Assembly (NCBI GenBank): GCA_947846985.1
Contig: CANTUZ010000001.1
Coordinates: 114,345,757-114,409,756, forward strand
Reading direction: 5' to 3'
Length of the DNA: 64,000 bases
Source: Fratercula arctica
Lineage: Eukaryota > Chordata > Aves > Charadriiformes > Alcidae
Both the position numbers and the translations under genes were made by a program. The notes under the pieces were generated by a model. That model was given only the letters and a program-made list of their open reading frames with translations. It was not told the DNA's origin and did no database searches. Below are positions 51,801-64,000 of the stretch, one piece after another (position 1 is the stretch's first letter; each line of letters opens with the position of its first letter).

Positions 51801-54714
51801 CTTTTTACTCCAGGCCATCAGAGATTTTAAGTCCTCAGAGTGGTACCATATCCTGGCCAAGATCTCAATGAACGAAAAGGAACCTCAAGTGGAGGTACCA
51901 AAAATGGCAGAGGGACAATCAACAATGCTTGCACTTGGTGAGGTGGACAGAAGTGCGCTTCCAAGCCTCACTGGCACATCTCTGAAGCTGACAAGACTAT
52001 TTTTTAGCAGCTGCACAGCTCTAGATACATAGCCCTCAATGCTGCTCAGATGGCAGGAGCAAAGACACATCCTAGCTGCTCTTCTGCAAGCTGAGATGTC
52101 CTGGTGCAGCCAACAGCCCCATGTGCTGCTGCACCAGTGTCCCATCCAGCTCCCCCAAAACTCCCAGCTCCCCCATCGCAGGGCTGTACTGCCCAGGTGA
52201 AAAGGGGAGAAACTCTTCCTTCAGCTCTTCCCTCAAACCATGGGACAACTCCTCAAAGGTCCCAGAGCAGCAAGTCTAAAATCAACACTGCTTCAAAACC
52301 ATCCATTTCACACATAAACGGAGAGAACAGAGATGCTAACAAACCTGTCTCCCTCCAGGCTTTGCTGCTGCCAAAAAAGAGCCATTCAATCTAATGAGTC
52401 AATTAAAAATTCATAACTGAATGAAAGAAAAAAAAAGTTTCGTTCTGTTTCTGAGAAAATGAGAACAATAACTCTCATTTAGCTCTCATGTACCCCTTCT
52501 TGTGTACTGTCTGCAGCAACAACACCAGCCTGAAAACCCATGACCTGTAGCTGAGAGCTAAAATGACAGGAAAAAAGAAAAGGCTGCATGCTCTGCCCAG
52601 CTCTGCAGAGAGGAGCCTGTTTCCTTCAGGGTCCAACGGGGCTGAAGTCAGCCCTGGTTCACGTGAACGGGAGCCAGAGGGGAGGCCCTCCATAGGGGCT
52701 AGCTGTCTACAGGTCATCGCAGGGGGCACTCTGGAAAATACAGTTTCTGTCAGAGTTAGGTTAAACCACAGAAAACACCTATGCAGATATACACATTCAA
52801 AATGCAAGTAATCCTATGTCACTTCTGAAGTGAATTTTCAGAAATGAATTAAGCTAAACCAAATTAGGACCCCAAATTCTGAGCCCAAGTATCCATGAAG
52901 GAGCATAAAGTGATTTAACTAATCCACTAAAAGTTACTTTAGCATCCTGGACACACGTAAGCCCCAAAGCCAATGTCCTCAAAGCACTATTCATGAGTGT
53001 CTATGGAGTTTCAAATCTTATGTGCCTTGTATCAGTGGCAAGGGTGGGACAGAGAAAAAGCATCTCACCCAGCAAGCCCACTGAAGAAGCTGCTGAGCTA
53101 GTTAAAACCTGGAGGGCAATGGCTCCCCAGCCCCCCGGGAGAGCAGTAGAGGAGCTCCCCACGTCCCCATCCCACACTGTGCCCTACGCCAGTGGCTAAG
53201 GCAGGTACTCCCACTTGCTCTAACAGCTCTCCTGTAAGGACCCAAGGTTTCCACTTTGTGCTGGTTTCAACTGGGCGCAGCTCCTTGGCAGAGGAACCCA
53301 GTTGCAAATGCAGACTGCTGCAACCCCACCCTGCCCGCAGGCACTTTTTTTCCACCGTTAGTTTTCAATGGGTTTCACTCCCTGAGGTGACTTTACAGTG
53401 GGAGCGCTGACTCAGACTTATTTAAACTAAAGAGGGAACCGCAAACCTGGACACCTGAAGCAAATCACGGAACTACAAAACCAAAAAAATTTAGAAAAGA
53501 GTATTCAGATGTCTACTTCCCAACTTCTTGTGGACATCAGATGGGAAAGCTCACACCTAAATAAGCATCTGTACCCAGGCCATGGGGCTTTGCGTGGGAG
53601 AGCGGCTGGGCAGGCACCTTGGAAGGAAAGGAGCCATGGTGCACACAAGCGGGAGACAAGGAGCACAGCCCAAAGGAGGGCTATTGTGATTTAAACTCAC
53701 ACCTCCACTCCTTTCACAATGGGTTTCCTGTGTCAACACGGCCTGAGCCGCCAACACCCTGACCGGCTAGCACCCTCTGGATAATGCCAAAGTGGTTTCC
53801 AAACCGGAGACCTGCAGGCTCACAGACATCTCCTAAGGTAATAAGGGAAGCAAGCCTGCTGTCTGTGGGCTTCAACTTGCTAAAGGGGTGTCTCTGCTGC
53901 GGAGAAGCCCTTTCAGCCAAAGAGTTTGATGGAAGCTATTTGACCGCTATTAGCAGAGTTACAGACTTCAAACCCAACCACATTTTGAGATACAGAAAGC
54001 AAGCTGAAGCTTGAAAAGGTCAAATCAGCTAGTCCAAGAAGTGCTGTGGAAATACTCCAGATTTTAAAGAACACATTTTTGATTTTTCTAACACAGACAA
54101 AAAAATACACAACCCAAACCAAACTTCCCCTCATTCATCTACAGACCAACATCCCAAGCAACCCAAACCAACACCCCCTCAATTCAGCTCAATTTGACCG
54201 GTGTGCTGGTTTCAGGACGCATTCAGCACTGCCCTCTGTACAGGGCCTGAAGATAACTGTCTCTCCCGTTCCCTTTATGTGCTGTTCATTATCGCTCCTC
54301 TCTTCCCCGTTCTGCTATTTCACCACCTTTGGCACACAGCTCTCTCCTCTGCAGCTTGTGCCATCTGGAGCAGCCTTCCCTACCCCTCTCTCCCTACGTA
54401 AATCAGTTCTACATCCCTCTTGCTTTCAGCCACAGCTTCACACATTCCTCTCTCCAGCTACGCTGCCTGGTTTCTCTTCTTTATAAGGGTCTTATTACTA
54501 GAGAAAGCTCGATTTCTCCTTCGTCTCTATACCATGATTTCCTGCAATTCACACCACCATGCTGCTTGCTTTCTGCTCCTGTTTTCCTCACCGGTGTTTT
54601 TTGTGATGGCTTATGTGGACTACAGTGCACATGGTGGGGCTCAGGGGTTTCTGCCGCACGCCAGCTGGGAGATGCCCTATTGCCCCCAGCTATGCCATTA
54701 GCAGGACAGCTTAC

Positions 54715-55092
54715 CCACGAGGTTCATCTTGGCGCTGTAACTCCCAAAGTACGTCTTGTCAGTGTTGGGCGTGTGGCACTCGTACTCCCCAGCATCCCGG
54801 TCCTGCAGCTCGGTGATGTGCAGCAGGACGGCGTCCCCCTGCACCCGCTCCACGTAGATCCCCCGGCTACGCACACGCTGGGTGTAGATGGCGTAGGGGA
54901 AGGAGGGGTCGACAGTGCTGACGATCTGCACCTCCCTCTCGGGGGCCGAGGGCAGGTAGATGGACCACTGGAAGTTCTGCTCCACTGGGTCCTGGTAGCC
55001 GCTCACCTTGCACCACAGAGTGATGTGGGACCCCTCCGTGCGGTAGAGGGGCCCTTCCTGCACCGACACTTGCCGCTGGGCCAAGGCCATGC
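54715..55092 (-). CDS. IGSF3: IGSF3 exon: end of signal peptide and Ig V domain 1
   Basis: This 378-nt exon encodes the N-terminal Ig domain of the mature protein. The acceptor (CCCACAG before GCATGG) and the donor (G before GTAAGC) are both consensus, and both introns are phase 1. The first five residues, Gly-Met-Ala-Leu-Ala, fit the end of a signal peptide: Ala at -3 and -1 suggests cleavage before Gln6 (QRQVSVQEG), so most of the signal peptide comes from an upstream exon. The V-domain hallmarks are Cys28, Trp43 and the D-A-G-E-Y-E-C turn ending at Cys106. The last residues, KMNLV, continue into VIPDSL of the Ig2 exon through a split Val codon. An ATG occurs two bases into the exon, but I treat it as internal because the acceptor precedes it and the family has a hydrophobic leader upstream. 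Confidence 0.96.
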
Positions 55093-58000
55093 CTGTGGGA
55101 AGAGAGGAGCCTAACGTTACTTCTTGGCAGGCAGCCCCCGTCCTCCCCCAAGATGTACCAGTCCTAACCCTTCCATGGCCTGGCTCAGCAAGGCAAGCCC
55201 TTGCACCCCATTGTACAACAGGCACACTGGGCTCTGGCACAGCACACACCCCCCTGCAGCCACACTGAAGCTTTCTTGCTGACCCAAGTGAAGTGTTTTT
55301 TATAACGCCCCATGAAAAAAACTGGTGTTGAGATAACATAAAACCATTCTTTGGTAGTGATAAGAATCCGGGCACTAAAAGGTACTGCACCGCATGGCAA
55401 CAAACCAGAAACTCAAGGTGACAGGGCTTTGTTTTCAGTACTACTCTTATTTTCCAAACCCAACATCCTGTAAACCCAGGCACGGGTTGCTAATGGAGGG
55501 CACTAGGAGGTGGCACGCAGCCACTCTGCAGCGCCCCGGTACCGCTGGTGGGGCTTCCCAGTTCGGCAGCAACTCCCTCTTCTCCTGGCACAGCCCAACC
55601 TGGACCGTCTTCCACCAGGAGAGAGGCCCACGTGCAAGCCAGGAGGCTACGGTCCCTCGCCTTTTGTTTCCAGGCCACCCAACAGCACTGGCACGAGCAC
55701 TTGCCCTCCATCAGCAAACCCACCAGAGGCTTTGGCTGGTACAAAATCCCATTCTTTTTCCTTCCCAAACCCAGCACGCTTTCTCCAGTCTCTCTGTTAT
55801 GCTTGTAAAGGCATATGGGGAAATACCACGTTTCCGGCACTGTCTTCCCGAGTCTATTTGAAAGGAGTATATTTAGTACATAACAAAAACAATTAAAGTT
55901 AATGGAAGGAGTGGGCATGTTACACTAAGACTTACCGCCCCTGGCTGCTGGAAATCGAGACCCAGTACTGTGCATTGTACACACGCAAACTCTTGCGGCA
56001 CGGAACAAAGACAATCCCGCAGCACGGCGACTGCGATCTGCTGTATTTTTACACAGATTATGGATGGCTGGCCCTTGGGCTCATGGCACATTACCAGCAC
56101 AGCCCTCCAGGGGCCAGATAAATTACAGCAATCTATCTTGTTTGTTGCTACATCAAAGGCTGGAGGTCTGGAGACCACGGTGGGTGTTCATCGGTTATTG
56201 AGTTACCAGCAGCCTGCGCACATGGCGAGGCCAATCATCCTGGCTCCTGTGACTGCTTGCTTGCCATCATAAAACAGCAATAAACCGATTTAAAGCGAGT
56301 CCTGCATAATCACGTTTGCAAATTTCATCCTCTGTGTGCGCATACACGTTGGGGCTTTTTTTCCACCCCCTCTCTAATTTTCAACAACAATGCTCAAGTC
56401 CAGAGAGGAATCTAACCTTTCAAAATACTAGCAACGTGCAGGTGGAAGAGGTAGCCCGGCATCTGGGGATTACTGACTCAATCCCACCCTCTGGACATGG
56501 ATGTCCAGAGACAAAGTTTTTTGCCACAGTCAGCCTGGACCAGTGCCAGGAGAGATGGTTTTTACCAACTTAAAACAAATTGTGAAAAATGGGTTCAGCA
56601 CATCCATCAGGCCATGCAGCTGAACAGATGGAGTGCAATTCAAACTATTAACTTGGGCTCAGCTCGCTGCTGCTCCAAATTATGTTTCTTTTTACTCTTT
56701 ATGAAATAATGTGATTTAAGGGGAAGACGGGGAAAGCTAGCACTTTCGAAACAAACGGGGAGAGGAACAACAGAGGCAAACGCTCCCCCACTGTTTGCTG
56801 TACCAATCGCTTCATCCTGGGGAAAGGTACCGCTAGAGACAACTAACACATCTAAGGTGCAGACAGCCTCTTCTGTCACCCCATAAAGGCCAAAGGACAA
56901 AGCAAATACTGCAGCCTTTGAAATGAACTGTTTTTAAAGCAGCAGGAAGGGTAAGATCTTTATTGCACACCTAAAGACAGCTCATAACACCATTTTTTGC
57001 ATGCCCATGTAGCCTTGCTACAGGACACAGATGCCCTGCATGCAATGACAGAATTAAAATTGCACCACAAGGCAAACACGCAGCGTTAGGAATTAAAAGT
57101 TGCACACAGAACACTCACGCAGGTATTTCTCAGCTTAGCACACAACCTTGTTTTGCAGGCTTTTAGTGCCATGCTGGTTTGTGGTTTTGGTTTTTTTACA
57201 TAACAATTATTTGAGGAGTTTTCCAACTATCTAGTTGAAAACCATCACTTTATCAGAGGCATGTATCAGCCCTTCCAAAGCTCGCTGGCAAGATCCCAAC
57301 CTCGGTGACCCACAGTGCAGATCTCTGCGCCCTGATGCACGCAGTCTTTTGGTAGATGTCAAATCCCACTGCCCTCATGGCCAGCACTAATGTGGGCTTC
57401 CTTCTTCCCTTGCCAGGGGTTTTTGGGACCTTGCCTGTAACCCGACAACCTGGAGTCCTGCTCCACGTTTGGAACAGACCCACTTTCTACATTCCTCCTC
57501 TCCTATTCCCTCTTTCACTGGATTGCTGCACCTTCGTGATCCAGCCAGAAGTGAGAGAGGTAAGAGCTGAAGAGCTCCTTGCTTCCCATTCTGGCTCCAG
57601 GAGCCCAAGCAGCTGAAGGACAGAAGAAGCTGGTGCAGAAGAAGTCCTGCCCAGCGCCAGCGTGGAAAGAAGATAAAACAGTTGGGGTCCTGCTACAACT
57701 TGCAGCAAGCTGCCGTTCAGCCTCCGAGAGGTGAGACACAAAGGCTCAGCAGAGGGTTGAATGGGGTGGATCTCCAGAGGGGCAGGGAGCAGGACATCCA
57801 CAGTGCTCGTCCCCCTGCCTGCCCACAAACTCCTGCTCTAACATCGATGGGCACAAATGCTTTTCAACACTTGAAAAAAAACCCCATATGGAAAAAGCAG
57901 AGATACTTTTCCAATAAATCATTTTAACTGAGAAAGGGAAGGAGAAAAACAGCCAGCCTGAGACAGCAATCCATCACTACAAGTTTTCCCCTAAAAACAG

Positions 58001-61000
58001 TTAACTTTTCGCATGGCGAAGGGTGTTTGGCAGTTTTCAAGCTCTGAGAATTGCTATATCCATGAACACGCAGTATCAAGAAAAGAACTGCATTTCTGAG
58101 CGAGCAAGTGCTCTGATTAACAAAAATAATGCGCCCGAGATCCCATTTTAAACTCTTATCTTTCCCTCTCAAAGTGAGAGAAGAGCTCACTGGAGGAGGA
58201 GCTGCGTGCTCCACACCTCCCCTAAGACGCCCAGGAGACGGTTATGGTGGCATTTGGCTGGTACTTCACTGGCACAGCTGGCTTTTAATTGCAAATCCAA
58301 TATAATTTACTGACAATGCAAGAGCTGATATGGAGGAGGTAGCGAGCCAAGAGCTACTTCAAAATTAATAAGAAATGATAGGTTTGTGCATCTGTTTTTT
58401 TCCAAAAGGCAGCAAATCCCCCGCGATAAGGAGGAAGCGTTCCCTGATCCTTATCCCGTACAGATGAGGGCTATTGTCACGGGCGTTTTAAGCTAAAAAG
58501 CAAGTCAAACAACAGCCAGGCAGCTCTCAAGACTTCCGCCGGCTTACCCATCTCCCAGCCCCGTTTGGGAAACAGGAGGTGCGTGGGGGAAAAAGGAGGC
58601 GGCAGCAGCAAGAGGGGATGGTGCAGCCGGATGATCAGATTCAAGGTCATGCAGCAAGGGGATTGTGTGGAACCCCAGCACCAGCAGATGCCCGGTCCCT
58701 GCACCTCCCCTATGTCGGCCTGCCCAGTGGGCTCCAGGGCCACAGCCAATGTCACGTGAAAGTGCTCTGAAACACAGGTAAAAGGTAAAGGAGAAATGTA
58801 ACATCGGATTCACTTGGCCATTCCCGTGTCCCTTGTCATAGCACAGCCAGGACTTCAATGCCTCTCCATTCAATCTACGGGCAAGAAAGAACATCGAGCA
58901 TCCCTGCCAGCCAGGCATCTCACCCAGAAGCGCTGCAGCTCAGCTTCTGAGTACACTTTATCTTTGCAAAATCTGTGCCCTCCCAGCAACGTCAGCTGAC
59001 AACAGTAAGATCTGACCTTTTCACAGGAAGACATACAGAACTCAGAGCTCAGGTTTTCCAGACACGACTGGTCATTTCAGGTGCCTGATCTGAAATACTT
59101 TGAAGCTGCCCCACTTCAAAAAGTGGCAAACACTTACTCTTTGGCAAGGAGGTGGACCTTCAGGTCCCTTTCAGAAGAACAGGCGTGCAAAACTGCATCT
59201 GAGAACATTGATTCAAGGCTTATCGCAAGGGATAGGCAAGTGTAATGAAAGAAAGGATGGCTGTGCACACGGAAACTCTGCCACAGCATTGACACACCAA
59301 AAGAATAAATAAAAATTAGGGACAGAACGACGAGGAGTCTCTTGCACAAACACTCTCGCCATCTCTGAGAGCGTGGGTTATGCCTGCACCACACCCAAAG
59401 GCACCGCAGCCAGCTGCATCAAGGTATCTTAGGTATCAATAATCACTGCCAGCAGACCTTTAATCTAAAAGAGAAACTTGAGCTCTGAGAAGGAGTATTC
59501 TCCTGGGTCTCTAATCATTAGAGAGCAATTAAAAGAAGTCTTTATATTTTTCTATATCTTCCAGAAGCATAGGGCTGACAGTGCTGAACACCAAATGGAT
59601 TACGTAGCTTGAGGGGATGTTTCTACCCCTGCAGCTTTACAGTTTTCCTTCACTTAGAAGCTCTAAAGCAGTATTTATCAATAACTGATAACACTAATCC
59701 TAAATTTCCTTTAAAAATTACTTTGTGCCTTTGACTACAGTTATTAGACAGAAAACATTTCCAAAGAGATCCCTCTCCCCGCTCCTTGCATAAATACACA
59801 GCGCACATTTGTGTTTTGTCGTTGCTATTGTTTGTTCAACTTATAGGTGCTCCTGAGAAAGTGAGAGAAGAGCAACAATGACAAACACTAGGGAATGGCT
59901 TCTACATAAGAAATAACGGAGCAGGCAAGGACTCCGGGCTGGAAAAAAAGATAACTTTAAAAGGAAAGGTCTATACCAATATGCATGCCACAGAGAGGAT
60001 AGTCAAGAATTGACCATTTAGCATCTCTTCTAGTATAAAAAACAAGCGCTGTCAACCAAAACTGGTCAGGTTCAGTTCTAGAACAAGTGTGGCAGTTCTT
60101 GCAGCTGCACATAGCAGACCTGGGGACATCCTTGCTGAGGGATGCTGTGGATATGGAAAGTTTACATAGATCGAAATGTGGCTGGGACAAGTACTTGAAA
60201 GGGGACTACTAAATAGGTAGATCACATCAGGTTCAGGAGACTCCCAAAACAAGCTACAACTGCACATCTGTTTGCCTACAGCTTTTTGAGACATGATGCA
60301 GAGCTAGGTGGGAGGAGAGGACCCTTAGTCTGAATCAGTACAGTTGTCCACGTGCCCCTTCACCACTGTGTCACTGCAGGCTATATTCTTCAGCCATACA
60401 GGTCACACCTGGTCTGCAGAATATACTTTGGCTATACTACAACAGAAGCTAAAAAAGGGACCATTTTAACTTTTTCTCTAGAAGCATGGCTCGCTCTGCT
60501 CTGAACATGGCCAACTGAACTGGTTCCCTCAAAGCACCCTCAGAACTAAAGCAGAAGCCTGTGCCCATGTGCAGGGAAGGGAAGGGGAGCGTGTATAAAT
60601 CCTATTTGGCTATGACAAATCAGCATTTGCAGCAGACCACAGGACCTGGCAGAAAGTCCTCCGTAATGAAGACAATTCAGACACAAGTGCTTAAGAGCAG
60701 TTATGCTCAAGCACCTGCTTCCTAGCTTGAGAGATGCTCTGGGCACGCACAACCCCAAGAGCAGGTGCCAGCGCCAAGTGCATCGCAGGCTGTGGCAACT
60801 GCTGCCCTCCCGCAGGTCTGGGGCTCGCTCAGGCGAGAGCGGCGCAGGAGACCAGGCTGGCCACCCGCCTGGCCCTCACTAGGGGCATGGCATGGTTTGA
60901 GACCAGGCAAGTGCCAGCAGACTCCTTCTCCAGCGCCTTCAGCCCTGGCCCAACGCCACAGGAGGCGGCAGGCATAGCTGCACCCCGCTCCGACCCCAGG

Positions 61001-64000
61001 GCGAGGAAAGGATGCCGTGCCCACAACAAGGAAACAGCATCTTCATCCAGTCCAAGGGCGCTGTTGGTTTATTAGCCGGCACTGTTAATTTGTTGCATGC
61101 CCCCCGCCTCCCATACGCTGGCAGCCCACCCCAAACAAGGATGGCAGCACTGGGGGGTGATGCCACAGCCTGCAGCTCACAGGCAGCAGGCCACAGGGAA
61201 GAGCGGGGCCAACAGAAACAGCCTTCAGGCTGCAGCAGTTTGTGCGCTGGCCACTTTCACAGAGTAACAGGGCACACATGGTTAATTGTAGCCCAGCAAC
61301 CAGGGCTCCCCTGCACCTTACTCGTCCCCAGGGTTTCCATTCCCCTACCCCAAAACAGGAACATCGCACCCTGCACAGGCCTTTGCTTCCAGTGGGCTGC
61401 TCAGGGACAGTTAACAACCTCCAAGCTCACATTCCCTCTTAATTCAGATTAATTTTTCAGTCTCCCTTAGGCATGATGCTCCCCAGGGCACGGCCCTTTC
61501 TCTCCCCCTTCTGTCTCCCAGGGAGGACGCAGACAGCTCTTGCCAAGACCAGCCTCTTACTTAGCCCTGCTGTGGAGTCCAGAGAAAAAGCAAGGACTGA
61601 TATCCATAAAACGGTGTTATGTTTCAAGAAGGCTCTTCCAAACTCACCATTGTCAAGCCACCGAGAACACTTCCCCAAGTGGCTGTCTCATTTTTCATCG
61701 GCTGAAGACTAATGTAATCTCTATGGGAGACTCTGCCCCAACAGGCAACACCAAAACAGAGTCAATCTTCTAGCAACACACACCTGCTATTCTGTGAAGT
61801 CTCCTGTTAACGCACACAAATAAAAATAAGGTTCAAGCTTAATTTTTGCATAAATGAGTCACAGCAGGGGCAATCTCTGTACACTGCAACCTGCTGCCAG
61901 ATGGAAAAAAAACAATGCTATCAGAAGAAAACATGTGGTAACACCACCACCCCCACCCCCCTTATTACTGTAAAGCCTCATTCTGGGAAAATACTGTATT
62001 TTGCTTGATGTATTTTTTTTGTCATGCCAAGAGAGTTCACTGTACCAAAAGGCTGACTGGAGCCACCTGCAGAACAACTCTGTCCCTATCCTCCACCCTT
62101 TTGCTTTGATGTTTAAATCATGCTACCAAGGGTGCCTGATCCTCTATCCTCCTCCTCCACTCCTGCCACCATCCCACCACTCCCAGCACATGGACTGTCC
62201 TTCCCGAACTGACTCAAAAAGCTATTCATTCCTCATTCAAATTCCTCCCACTGCTGAGCCAACTAAGGATGGCTAAGTAGGGAGGTCAGCCAGGAACAAT
62301 TTATACAATAATTGGTATGGAAATATCACAATCAGTGGGGAAATATCAAAGCACGGGCAAACGAGACAGGAGCCGCTGATGAAGCCCTTTGTTCTTCCAA
62401 CACAACTGCTTTTCACTCATCCCTGCTAGCTGCTCCGTCTCACAGCCGCTCACTTCCACAGCAGATGTTTACTGTCTTTTAAGAAAAACATTTTCAATAA
62501 ATATGAAAGAGGTGACATTTCTTTTAATCACCATAGATTGTTCTGGCCTGTGACTAGCTTCCTAAGTTTTGACTGCAAAAGAGGTCTTGTACCTCTGCTA
62601 TAATTATGCATCCAGTCAGACATCCAACCCCCTCGCCAAGATCAGAGCCATTTTTCATCCTTTGGTTCCTCTCAGATCTAGTCCTTATATTGACAGGCGA
62701 CTTCCTTACTTTCCCCAGTACAGCATTGGTATTCTACAGCTGCACAGTGTTAAATGTGATCTGCCCTTCTGATTTTTTCCTTTTTTTAAGCAAACCTCAC
62801 ACTATATGGATGTCACATTCCTCTAACTGCTCCTTCTCTGTGTCTACAATTAGGCAAGTTAAAATACGCTAGTTTTAACACCACCTCAGAATGGCATATT
62901 CTTGAGTCACAGATCATCTCTATTACTACAACCTTTAAACTTCTAAAAATGCTGGAAGGAGGAAGGAATAATTCATTATCTATGCTGGGCATTGAGAAGA
63001 CAAGAAACAATAGACTCAAACAGTAGAGATTCAGGTTGGACATGGGGCTAGGTATATTTTTAACTTCCCAGCTGCAAGAAAAGGGAGGCACCAGAGAAAC
63101 TGCTATGTGAGACTGAAGTCTTTTACACTACAGGTCCATCTGACAGACATTTACCTTCTTCAGGAATACCATAGGTGGAGATGAACCAGCCCTGGGGGAT
63201 GCACAACACAAGATCTCCCTGCTCTTACCGTCCTATCGTTCTCGACCATCCCATTAGAACACACATTTAAACTTACCTGGCTGCACTGAAGTCTGAAACT
63301 ACTCTTTAATCTAGTATAGCTTTGAAAAGTGACAGAGCCAAGCGTCCAGAAGCCAGGCAGCCACGCCTGTGGTCAGACAAAAGAGCGATGCCCCATATTA
63401 ACAAAAGGAAGGAGGACGGCAGGGCAGCCTTTCCACACACAGGTCCCTGAGCTCAGCAGCTCGTGGTGCTCAGCCTCCTTACTTCACACAGGCTTTGAAG
63501 AAGCTGGTGGATCAAGGTGTACCCCACATAAAAGGTGAATAACAATACATGCTGATGAACAAGGGAAAGACTGAGCTAACTGTCCTGCTGGTTCAGATTC
63601 ATAATGGTAAACAACCACTGGGGGCTCAAATATCCTTGTGCAAGACACCTACAGCTTATCATAGTTCGACTATTTTCCTTCAGAAATGCTGAGAAAGAGT
63701 CCCTTCTAATCTGCAATCCTTGTACTCACCAAAGGAGATACCAGTTTTGACTAACCCCACCAAACGGCAGAAGCACTATAGGCTCTTTTCTGTACGTAAG
63801 GTAGAGCTCGTTCCATGAATCTGTTTAATCAACTTATTTCTCTTCCTCCAAGGTCAGAACAGAACCTTCCCAGCCCTATTCCCTCTCAGATCAGCATGTT
63901 CTTCATATACCATACCATCATTACCCTTATCATTATGGGAAAAATACGCAAGCAGAAGCTCCCTGCCAGATTATACTTATATTGGGAATATGCAGGCAGG
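55093..64000 (-). other. IGSF3: IGSF3 intron before Ig1 (partial); signal exon not found
   Basis: This is at least 8.9 kb upstream of the Ig1 acceptor. The preceding exon must supply a start codon, a hydrophobic leader and a phase-1 donor. I checked the good minus-strand donors here (intron starts near 55936, 57116, 58546, 63287 and 63727) and none is preceded by an open hydrophobic leader in the right phase. No interspersed repeats are recognised. Two repeat-free, TAAT-rich stretches near 56030-56330 and 58260-58400 are mentioned in the findings. Confidence 0.75.

Larger units (their letters stand above)
17263..54714 (-). other. IGSF3: IGSF3 large intron between Ig1 and Ig2 (37,452 bp)
   Basis: The intron has a GTAAGC donor at the right and a GCTGCAG acceptor at the left. 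All interspersed repeats I recognise in the window lie here: two solo LTRs, four CR1 fragments, the AAATA satellite and most homopolymer tracts, each listed separately. Between them, the stretches 17263-23380, 23490-27050, 29865-33295, 33795-36470, 36710-43870, 44115-48600 and 48820-54714 hold only scattered short open frames without recognisable similarity. I found no RNA gene and no additional exon. Confidence 0.85.
1..64000 (-). other. IGSF3: IGSF3 gene body, partial (both ends outside window)
   Basis: Five Ig V-type exons on the minus strand follow one another in the order and with the sequence character of IGSF3 (EWI-3), a type I membrane glycoprotein of the EWI subfamily with eight V-type Ig domains, a single membrane span and a short tail. 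Established knowledge of the family: EWI proteins associate laterally with tetraspanins at the cell surface. Direct observation: the exons span 9466-55092 and splice in one frame through phase-1 junctions. The signal-peptide exon (upstream, right side) and the Ig6-Ig8, membrane and tail exons (downstream, left side) were not found here, so the gene is presumed to run across the whole window. The relatives PTGFRN, CD101 and IGSF8 share the architecture, but the exon sequences match IGSF3 from memory at most positions. Confidence 0.93.

Noticed and set aside
53258..53300. TGTGCTGGTTTCAACTGGG, similar to the start of the 489-bp LTR
   Set aside because: The similarity stops after about 22 bp, with no LTR body, TATA box or end. 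Too short to call a fragment.
54329..55114. 261-codon open frame on the plus strand
   Set aside because: It is the antisense shadow of the Ig1 exon with a random extension.
55936..56000. Good minus-strand donor (GTAAGT) preceded by a short ATG frame in the right phase, considered as the signal-peptide exon
   Set aside because: The 13 codons before it are polar and charged, not a hydrophobic leader. At most a possible alternative non-coding exon.
63285..63345. Consensus minus-strand donor (CCAG before GTAAGT)
   Set aside because: No start codon with a hydrophobic leader precedes it in phase 1. Isolated donor-like sequences are expected by chance.
1..64000. CRISPR array, tRNA, rRNA, operon or phage-like organisation
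   Set aside because: No spaced direct repeats, RNA gene signatures or closely packed same-strand genes are present. The DNA is vertebrate intronic sequence.

Overview
The window is vertebrate nuclear DNA, almost certainly from a bird. Two observations point to birds: CR1 LINE fragments with the typical 3' end, and two solo LTRs of a type I recognise as common in avian genomes. There is no prokaryotic gene organisation, and long non-coding stretches contain a few small, cleanly spliced exons. I cannot name the species.

The only protein-coding gene I can support is IGSF3 (immunoglobulin superfamily member 3, EWI-3), read on the minus strand. Five consecutive V-type Ig exons lie, in transcript order, at 55092-54715 (Ig1), 17262-16852 (Ig2), 16012-15623 (Ig3), 13904-13503 (Ig4) and 9870-9466 (Ig5). 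Each has consensus AG/GT splice sites, both flanking introns of every exon are phase 1, and each exon length is a multiple of three. Together they encode about 662 residues of the ectodomain, just over half of the roughly 1,200-residue protein. The exon with most of the signal peptide is not visible and should lie beyond 64000. The exons for Ig6-Ig8, the transmembrane segment and the cytoplasmic tail are absent from 1-9465 and should lie beyond the left edge.

The rest is intron: a 37.5-kb intron between Ig1 and Ig2, short introns of 0.8, 1.7 and 3.6 kb between Ig2 and Ig5, and two partial introns at the window edges. Recognisable insertions sit in the 37.5-kb intron. They are two solo LTRs of endogenous retroviruses (28766-29859 and 33301-33789), each flanked by a perfect 5-bp target-site duplication, four CR1 fragments (about 27055-27341, 36475-36709, 43877-44112 and 48605-48815), a composite AAATA / AAATAATATA satellite (23382-23487), and several homopolymer and A/T-rich tracts. 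Both LTRs are antisense to IGSF3.

I found no new gene system. The points most worth following up are the two dated-by-structure LTR insertions, the 115-codon open frame inside the first LTR, the higher-order microsatellite, the fully symmetric exon array, and a few intronic stretches that look like candidate conserved regulatory DNA.
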